Part shown: positions 58,883 to 64,000 of the stretch, one piece after another | Position numbering within the stretch: position 1 is the first letter of the stretch | How the letters are laid out: every line of letters begins with the position of its first letter | Source: Lewinellaceae bacterium | GTDB taxonomy: Bacteria > Bacteroidota > Bacteroidia > Chitinophagales > Saprospiraceae | DNA: 64,000 nucleotides | Reading direction: 5' to 3' | Assembly: GCA_020636325.1 (NCBI GenBank) | Contig: JACJYC010000005.1 | Coordinates: 186,001 to 250,000, forward strand | Notes under the pieces: model-generated | Database searches by the model: none | What the model was told of the DNA's origin: nothing | The model's input: only the letters and a program-made list of their open reading frames with translations | Position numbers and translations under genes: made by a program

Positions 58883-58959
58883 AATTTATGAGTATAATCC
58901 GATATAAATCAAATGGATAACAAAAAAAAACAATAATTATCCTGCATTAATATAAGGTC

Positions 58960-58967
58960 CAAAACTA
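58960..58967 (-). promoter_or_regulatory. -7 box (TAGTTTTG) for paralogue 3
   Basis: TAnnTTTG match on the minus strand about 78 bp before the ATG at 58882; the identical octamer is used in both arms of the inverted repeat at 59001-59038. No clear -33 TTTG. Confidence 0.45.
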
Positions 58968-59000
58968 ATAAATCTGTTATCTTATTTATAACTTTTACCT

Positions 59001-59038
59001 CATAGTTTTGAATTAAAATTAAAAAATTCAAAACTATG
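59001..59038. promoter_or_regulatory. Perfect 14-bp inverted repeat over promoter and start codon of a small ORF
   Basis: CATAGTTTTGAATT (59001-59014) and AATTCAAAACTATG (59025-59038) are exact reverse complements around 10 A/T bases. The left arm contains a plus-strand -7 box TAGTTTTG (59003-59010), and the right arm contains the same box on the minus strand plus the ATG of the ORF at 59036. If the box is used, the transcript starts inside the loop, so the repeat acts as DNA (operator) rather than as an RNA hairpin. Confidence 0.65.
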
Positions 59039-59164
59039 AGTGCCATCATTACTTTGTTGTTGTCCCTTGGAATTATTACGCAACCGGAAGAAGCCACGCC
59101 TGCCATGATCGACCAATACGGCGCGCAGTGCAATATTGTCAATGATGACATGAATGGTTGGTAA
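59036..59164 (+). CDS. Candidate 42-residue secreted peptide
   Basis: ATG at 59036, TAA ending at 59164, too short for usual gene calling. The product starts with a hydrophobic signal-like segment (MSAIITLLLSLGIITQPEEA) and has a polar C-terminal half (MIDQYGAQCNIVNDDMNGW) with one Cys and a final Gly-Trp. The layout is that of an exported signalling-peptide precursor. Divergent from paralogue 3, with its start codon inside the 14-bp inverted repeat. GC content and codon use look coding compared with the AT-rich flanks. Confidence 0.5.
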   Translation: MSAIITLLLSLGIITQPEEATPAMIDQYGAQCNIVNDDMNGW

Positions 59165-59302
59165 AGCTAATTTCAAAAGGTTCTTTTTTTAGTAATTTTA
59201 AATTGATCAATCAATTTAAAAACTTGACATTTAATGATTTACCACGAATAATAAAAAAATTATTGAACTAAAATAACAGATTCAACACATAGTTATCTGT
59301 AC

Positions 59303-59507
59303 TTGCATTTTCCGCCCCAGACCGTACCTTTGTACTATCTAAGGATAGAACGCTGGCTAGTAATAGCAGCTATCAGTGAGATGTTTTGTAACAAAGGCAA
59401 GTGCTCAAGCAGCCTTGTTGATTCCCCCTTTACTTGTTTCCCCCCCTTTTTGCTATACATTCATAGCGAACCTCTGATGGAACACTCTGTCAGAGGTTCT
59501 TTCGTTT
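59303..59507 (+). ncRNA. Candidate structured small RNA
   Basis: TTG (59303-59305), 19-bp spacer and TACCTTTG (59325-59332) match the rplM promoter layout and predict a start near 59339. Inside are hairpins GATA-(gaac)-GCTG..CAGC-TATC (59344-59374), AACAAAGGC..GCCTTGTT (59390-59419) and GCTAT..ATAGC (59452-59467). The unit ends in a terminator, GAACCTCTGA / TCAGAGGTTC (59468-59499) followed by TTTCGTTT. An overlapping ORF of 78 codons passes through the terminator and is unlikely. The RNA class is not recognised. The rest of the gap to 59854 shows no convincing gene. Confidence 0.5.
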
Positions 59508-59854
59508 GGAAAGATCTGATAAAACCATGTGTGGGCTAGATGAAGAGGGTGAGTATTAGCTTCAAAGAAAACACTATGCTGCACAATCGGCAATGCAGCA
59601 TTGGCCAGGCCTGGATTGGATTTGGAGCAAAAATAGCAATTCTTTGGGAAAAACAAGCAGCCCCTACCGGTAAGTCATTATTATCACCCGGGGAAGAAAG
59701 TTGAACAACCCGGGAAACTGACAATCAATCCTGAATATTTAACTAGCGAGTGTAAGGCAGGGGCTGCGTGAACCGATACGATTATCGATCCGATTGCAAA
59801 ACGAACGGCCCGCCTTTTTCGCTGCCTGCCCGGGAAACTTTCCCCAAGTCTGCG

Positions 59855-60442
59855 CTATTCGTATTCTCCAACTAATTTGCGCAATTCTTCCAGGTAGTGC
59901 TGCTTTCTGGCTGTCCGGCGTTCAACATTGGTAGGTGTGAAAAAATGGTGATTCTCCAGGAATCGCACCTGGAGCCGGTTCCAATCCTCCTCGGATTTGA
60001 GAATATTATAGGCTTTGAGTTCTTCAAACAAGGTCGCACCGATATCGTAAAAATCGTCTCTGCCCAGGTAATCCAGATCAGCGTCGCAAATAATCTTCTC
60101 CAGGAAGTTCCGGGGCGTCTGCGGGATGCGGGTCGCCATGATCATGCTGCAAATGCGTTCGATCTCGTCATCTGAATAGCCGTACCGTGGCAGATTCTCG
60201 CGGGCAATCTGACAACTCAGCGTTTCATGGTTGACATTCGTGATCGTAAAACCGGAATCGTGGAACAGCGCCGCAGTCCTGAGCAGCAGGGTCTCATAAG
60301 GATCGATCGATTCCAGGTAGCACAATTCTTCGGTGATGAAAAGGACGTCCAATGTGTGATGCACGCCGTGGTAGGTCAGCTTACCGGGCAGTTCCCGGCC
60401 AAGCTTATCGAGGATAAACGCTTTGACGGCATGGTAATTCAT
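59855..60442 (-). CDS. HD-domain phosphohydrolase
   Basis: 195 residues from the ATG at 60442 (GTG one codon upstream possible). The metal-dependent HD signature is H..HD: TYHGVHHTLDVLFITEELCY, then RTAALFHDSGFTI with the HD pair, and the distal Asp in ICDADLDYLGRDDFYDIGA. Family members cleave nucleotides or phosphodiesters; many sit in second-messenger signalling. Substrate unknown. Followed by DUF4920 in tandem on the same strand (129 bp upstream). Confidence 0.87.
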   Translation of the reverse strand: MNYHAVKAFILDKLGRELPGKLTYHGVHHTLDVLFITEELCYLESIDPYETLLLRTAALFHDSGFTITNVNHETLSCQIARENLPRYGYSDDEIERICSMIMATRIPQTPRNFLEKIICDADLDYLGRDDFYDIGATLFEELKAYNILKSEEDWNRLQVRFLENHHFFTPTNVERRTARKQHYLEELRKLVGEYE

Positions 60443-60570
60443 CACAACGGCAGATTAATCCCTGATTTCCCGGGAAAATGGTTCTCTCATAGCAATTGCC
60501 GGATAACGGAGAAGGTCATCGCCTCCGTCATCCGGCATTTAAATTCTAAACGTCAGCAGATTGTGAAATA

Positions 60571-61074
60571 TTACTGCTCCAGCAGCAAAACTCCGGATGC
60601 CAGGAATTTGAGCTCTTCCTTCGGCTCGGTAATGGCTTCGATTTCTTCCTGGGTTTTGCCGGCGTCCTGCGCCAGGTGCTTCAACTCATCCACGGGCGTA
60701 ACCGAACGGTATGCATACCCCTGCACGATCACATCCCGGCCGGAGATATCTTTCGGTACAAAAAAACCGTAATCCTTGAACCGCACCTTCATCGCAGTAG
60801 CGTTATTGCCGTTGGAAAGATCCATCCAGCAGCCTTTGGCCTGACAAACCGCATCAACCCTTGCCCTGACCTTGACTTCGACCGAATCGGCGCCTGCCAG
60901 CTTCGTCAGCATATCATCGAATGACATCGCGTTATCAGGCGAAATGGAAGCTCCGAATTCCTGATATTCAGCTTTTTCTGCGGCGCCTTCTTCAGCGGCG
61001 GGTGCAGAATTGCTTTGGCAGGCCCATAAGCCGGCTGCTGCCGTCAGGGACAAAATGAAAGTTTTTAATCGCAT
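60571..61074 (-). CDS. DUF4920 lipoprotein
   Basis: 167 residues, lipobox GLWAC (Cys19). The DUF4920 domain is residues about 38-165: YQEFGASISPDNAMSFDDM, then KVRARVDAVCQAKGCWMDLS with its conserved Cys pair, VRFKDYGFFVPKDISGRDVI and YAYRSVTPVDELKHLAQDAG. The Cys pair and its position suggest metal or redox binding in the periplasm. Function not established. A TAACTTTG promoter box is 24 bp upstream of the start. Confidence 0.9.
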   Translation of the reverse strand: MRLKTFILSLTAAAGLWACQSNSAPAAEEGAAEKAEYQEFGASISPDNAMSFDDMLTKLAGADSVEVKVRARVDAVCQAKGCWMDLSNGNNATAMKVRFKDYGFFVPKDISGRDVIVQGYAYRSVTPVDELKHLAQDAGKTQEEIEAITEPKEELKFLASGVLLLEQ

Positions 61075-61097
61075 GAATCTTTGATTTTATTCGTTGG

Positions 61098-61105
61098 CAA
61101 AGTTA
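61098..61105 (-). promoter_or_regulatory. -7 box (TAACTTTG) for the DUF4920 gene
   Basis: Perfect TAnnTTTG on the minus strand, with TTG about 21 bp upstream. The rest of the gap 61106-61410 holds two copies of TAATATTGC (about 61246 and 61306) and no gene. Confidence 0.6.
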
Positions 61106-61410
61106 GTTAATCAAACGTGAAAATTTCAACAAAGCATCCGGCATGCGCAATAAAGCCTACCCCGATCCGGTTATTAAGCTATCCTGAAAAAATTTAATAT
61201 AACCAAAATCGGTTAAGTATTGAATCGACCGCTACACCTTGAATTAATATTGCAAGTTGAACCCTTTTCTCCAGCGTTGTAGCCTAAGTGATGATAGCCC
61301 CTAACTAATATTGCGAGGGCCAAAACGCGTTAATACGCCCTGGCTTAAAATGCCGGTTGTCTGCAAAACCTCCATTCCATAGCGAAGGCGTCAAAAAATT
61401 GCGTGCGATC

Positions 61411-63045
61411 ATGAAAACCATGCTAAGTGTGTTGGCGGCTTTTTTCTTTTACACCCTTGCATCCGCACAAGTCCAGTGCGTGAAAGGCGATTGCAAAAAC
61501 GGTTACGGTTCCTGTATCTTCCCCTCGGGGGACAAATACATCGGCGACTTTAAACAGGGCCAGATCGAGGGCAAGGGCATCCTTTATTATAAAGGCGGCG
61601 ACAAGTACATCGGCAATTGGGAAAACGGCCAACGACAAGGCAAGGGCCGGATGGTCTTTTCCAACGGCGATGAGTACCTCGGCGATTTCAAAAACAATCA
61701 GATCGAAGGCGAAGGCGCTTTCTCCTACGCCAACGGCAACCGCTACGAAGGCCAGTTCCTCGACGGAAGGCCAAGCGGCAGCGGCGTGTTCGTCTTTTCC
61801 AACAACGACCGGTATGAAGGCTGGTTCGAAGGCGGCCAATGCGAAGGCCAGGGCACCATGTTCTACGCCGACGGATCGGTGTTTGCCGGCGCCTGGAAAA
61901 ACAACAAACGCCACGGCCAGGGCAAATGGACCTTCCCCGACGGCCAGTCCATACAGGGGCAATGGGCCAACGATCAATTCCAGGCCGATTGGGGACGACT
62001 CGGCTTTGCCGGCGATACCACCACCCTGCGCAACTGCAATGCGGTGGATTGCGGCAACGGTTCCGGTAAATTCTACTACCGCGACGGATCAAAATACATC
62101 GGTACCTTCGTCAACGGCATACCCGAAGGCCAGGGTACCGTCTACTACGCCAGCGGCGACCGCTACGAAGGCGGCTGGAAGCGGCACGCCCCCCACGGCC
62201 AGGGCGTTATGTATTACACCAGCGGCAAAGTGATCGGCGCCATCTGGGATTACGGCAAACCGGCCAAGAAACTGTTCACCCGCGAAGATCCGTCCCTCCA
62301 GGTCCCCATTTCGATGGACACCGACTCCGAGGTCAAGATCTGGGCCGTCATCATCGGCGCCGCCAGGTATACCCATATGCCGGCCTTGCGCTATACCGAC
62401 GACGACGCCTACCAGATCTACGCTTTCCTCAAAAGCCCTGAGGGCGGCGCACTGCCCGACCGCCAGGTGCGGCTCCTCGTAGATGAAGACGCTACCAAGA
62501 ACAATATCCTGGAAGCCATGCGGTCTACGTTCCTGAAAGCGGACGGCAATGATGTGGTCCTGTTCTACTTTTCCGGCCACGGCCTGCCCGGCGCATTCCT
62601 GCCGGTCGATTATGACGGCTACAACAACCGCCTTGAACACCAGGAGATCCGCGATATGCTGGCCTCCTCGCGCGCCAAACACAAGCTGGTTTTGGCTGAC
62701 GCCTGCCACTCCGGGAGCCTCAACTCCAAAATGCCGCTCAACTCCGTGCTCCAGAAATATTATTCAGCCTTTGAGCAATCATCCGGCGGTACGGCCCTGC
62801 TGATGTCTTCCAAAGGAGAGGAATATTCCCTGGAAGACGGCGGTCTGCGGTCCGGGATATTCAGTCACTTTCTGGTCAAAGGCCTCAAAGGGGAAGCGGA
62901 TACCTCGGGCGATAAGATCGTTTCTATCCGCGAATTGTTTAACTTTGTATATAAACAGGTCCGGTTGTATACCGGCAACGTACAAACACCGACCCTGACC
63001 GGCCAGTTCGATGATAATATGCCGGTAGCTGCAGTTCGTGATTAA
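61411..63045 (+). CDS. Secreted MORN-repeat protein fused to a caspase-like (C14) peptidase
   Basis: 544 residues from the ATG at 61411 (MKTMLSVLAAFFFYTLASAQ signal peptide). Residues about 25-295 hold roughly ten MORN repeats (DKYIGDFKQGQIEGKGILYY, DEYLGDFKNNQIEGEGAFSY, DRYEGGWKRHAPHGQGVMYY). Two cycles start with a C-x-K-G-D-C or C-N-A-V-D-C element. The caspase fold is about 305-540: WAVIIGAARYTHMPALRYTD, catalytic His in LFYFSGHGLPGAFLP and catalytic Cys in LVLADACHSGSLNSK. This orthocaspase-type dyad predicts Arg/Lys- or Asp-specific cleavage. Export of a caspase-like enzyme with MORN repeats is unusual. Confidence 0.92.
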   Translation: MKTMLSVLAAFFFYTLASAQVQCVKGDCKNGYGSCIFPSGDKYIGDFKQGQIEGKGILYYKGGDKYIGNWENGQRQGKGRMVFSNGDEYLGDFKNNQIEGEGAFSYANGNRYEGQFLDGRPSGSGVFVFSNNDRYEGWFEGGQCEGQGTMFYADGSVFAGAWKNNKRHGQGKWTFPDGQSIQGQWANDQFQADWGRLGFAGDTTTLRNCNAVDCGNGSGKFYYRDGSKYIGTFVNGIPEGQGTVYYASGDRYEGGWKRHAPHGQGVMYYTSGKVIGAIWDYGKPAKKLFTREDPSLQVPISMDTDSEVKIWAVIIGAARYTHMPALRYTDDDAYQIYAFLKSPEGGALPDRQVRLLVDEDATKNNILEAMRSTFLKADGNDVVLFYFSGHGLPGAFLPVDYDGYNNRLEHQEIRDMLASSRAKHKLVLADACHSGSLNSKMPLNSVLQKYYSAFEQSSGGTALLMSSKGEEYSLEDGGLRSGIFSHFLVKGLKGEADTSGDKIVSIRELFNFVYKQVRLYTGNVQTPTLTGQFDDNMPVAAVRD

Positions 63046-63052
63046 ACGCTTC

Positions 63053-64000
63053 ATGCCTATGGTGGTTAGATACTGTTTGTCCCTATGTCTGATATTATCG
63101 GTGTGCAACCTGGTATCAGCCCAATGTCTTTCCGGCGATTGTAAAAACGGAACAGGTATTTACCTCTACACAGGCGCTTCAAGGTACGTAGGTCAATTCA
63201 AAAACGGTCAACCCTCCGGCACAGGCAGCATGTACTATGCCGACGGCGGCAAACAGACCGGTGAATGGACCTACGGCAAACCCAACGGCAAAAGCGTTTA
63301 TGCCGCTCCCAACGGCCTCCGCAAAGAAGGCATCTGGCAAATGGGGCAACTCATCCGGACCGAACCGGTGGACGAACGCAGCTTTGAAACCGCAGCCAAC
63401 CGCAGCCTCAACGCCAAAACCGGGTGCATTTCCGGCGATTGCCTCAATGGTCAGGGCGTTTATCTCTTTCCCGGCGGCGCAGTCTATATCGGCCTGTTCT
63501 CCAAAGGCGAAATCCACGGTACAGGGCTGTGTTATTACCTCGACGGCAGCAAATACCAGGGCGAATGGGCCTACGGCTACCCCGAAGGCAGCGGCACCAA
63601 ACATTTTCCGGATGGAAAAAAATGGACCGGCAAATGGCATAAGGGCCTCCCCATCGGCGAGGACGGCGCCGCATTGTCCGAAACAGCCATTGCCCGCCAA
63701 CTCTCCCATACCTATACCGTACAGTCCGGATGCCTGCGCGGCAACTGCGAAAGCGGAAAAGGGTTGATGGTCTACCCCGACGGCAGCCGTTACGAAGGCT
63801 ATTTCCTCCATAATAAACCGCACGGTGACGGGACCTTCATCTATCCCAACAACGACCGCTACGTCGGGCAATTCCGGAACGGCCTGCGCAACGGGACCGG
63901 GCGGCTGTACTATGCATCGGGCGGATCGGCGGAAGGGGTCTGGCGCGAGGGCGAACTCGCCGGCGCCAACGACCGGAAAGGCTGCGTGGAAGGCGATTGC
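63053..64000 (+). CDS. Secreted MORN-repeat protein, C-terminus beyond window
   Basis: Begins 7 bp after the MORN-caspase gene with MPMVVRYCLSLCLILSVCNL (a second ATG at 63059 is possible) and stays open to the window edge, so about 316 residues are seen. At least eight MORN repeats (SRYVGQFKNGQPSGTGSMYY, SKYQGEWAYGYPEGSGTKHF, SRYEGYFLHNKPHGDGTFIY) occur in cycles that each begin with a C-x-x-G-(D/N)-C element (CLSGDC, CISGDC, CLRGNC, CVEGDC). Whether a caspase domain follows, as in its neighbour, cannot be seen. Probably one operon with the preceding gene. Confidence 0.88.
   Translation, partial: MPMVVRYCLSLCLILSVCNLVSAQCLSGDCKNGTGIYLYTGASRYVGQFKNGQPSGTGSMYYADGGKQTGEWTYGKPNGKSVYAAPNGLRKEGIWQMGQLIRTEPVDERSFETAANRSLNAKTGCISGDCLNGQGVYLFPGGAVYIGLFSKGEIHGTGLCYYLDGSKYQGEWAYGYPEGSGTKHFPDGKKWTGKWHKGLPIGEDGAALSETAIARQLSHTYTVQSGCLRGNCESGKGLMVYPDGSRYEGYFLHNKPHGDGTFIYPNNDRYVGQFRNGLRNGTGRLYYASGGSAEGVWREGELAGANDRKGCVEGDC

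Noticed and set aside
59540..59704. 54-codon ORF downstream of the candidate RNA at 59303-59507
   Set aside because: No promoter of its own (it lies after the terminator), no recognisable feature; kept only as a weak possibility.

Overview
The window looks like a chromosome segment of a Bacteroidota bacterium, most likely class Saprospiria (Haliscomenobacter/Lewinella-like). Three things point there. Secreted proteins carry type IX secretion (T9SS) C-terminal domains, both type A 'PNP' and gliding-motility type B. Many leaders have the Bacteroidota promoter pattern TTTG/TTG-N19-21-TAnnTTTG. The gene order rplM-rpsI-rpsB-tsf is typical of the phylum. Genes are GC-rich; intergenic regions hold short tandem repeats or are AT-rich. 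These assignments come from reading the sequence only; no database search was run.

Layout. 1-10.3 kb: secreted and surface proteins (edge gene, FG-GAP/ASPIC protein, lipoprotein, M4 metalloprotease), a 7TM-AraC regulator, an NTF2-like protein and a methyltransferase. 10.3-20.7 kb: repeat-rich gaps around pcm, a phosphohexomutase, thyA, AraC and MocR regulators, DinB-like and PNPOx-like proteins. 20.8-31.5 kb: lipoproteins, MarR, an SGNH hydrolase/GNAT pair, a two-gene trans-3-hydroxy-L-proline to proline pathway, a class C beta-lactamase-like hydrolase, a GlxA-type regulator and DUF2461. 31.7-36.9 kb: rplM-rpsI-rpsB-tsf, pyrH and an acyl-CoA carboxylase beta subunit. 37-47.1 kb: GH51 arabinofuranosidase, class III aminotransferase, a three-gene esterase operon, CMD protein, a T9SS type B protein, guaD and a DUF819 membrane protein.

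47.4-48.0 kb is the most unusual part. It is a promoter-to-terminator non-coding unit holding two tRNA-like cloverleaves with very large, structured variable arms, separated by three 31-bp repeats. It is followed by an envelope-stress cluster (YtxH, holin-X, small membrane proteins, then CsbD) and a five-PAS sigma-54 activator.

53.7-59.2 kb holds three paralogues (about 510 aa each) of a family I do not recognise, with an HTH-like N-terminus and a helical-repeat body. They are interleaved with two 42-codon ORFs that have their own promoters and, in one case, a perfect 14-bp inverted repeat at the start codon. The window ends with an HD protein, a DUF4920 lipoprotein and two MORN-repeat proteins, one fused to a caspase-like peptidase.

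A further theme is that short tandem repeats (periods 7-10) start at or near stop codons. Where one family tails two or more genes, it keeps the same orientation relative to the upstream gene.
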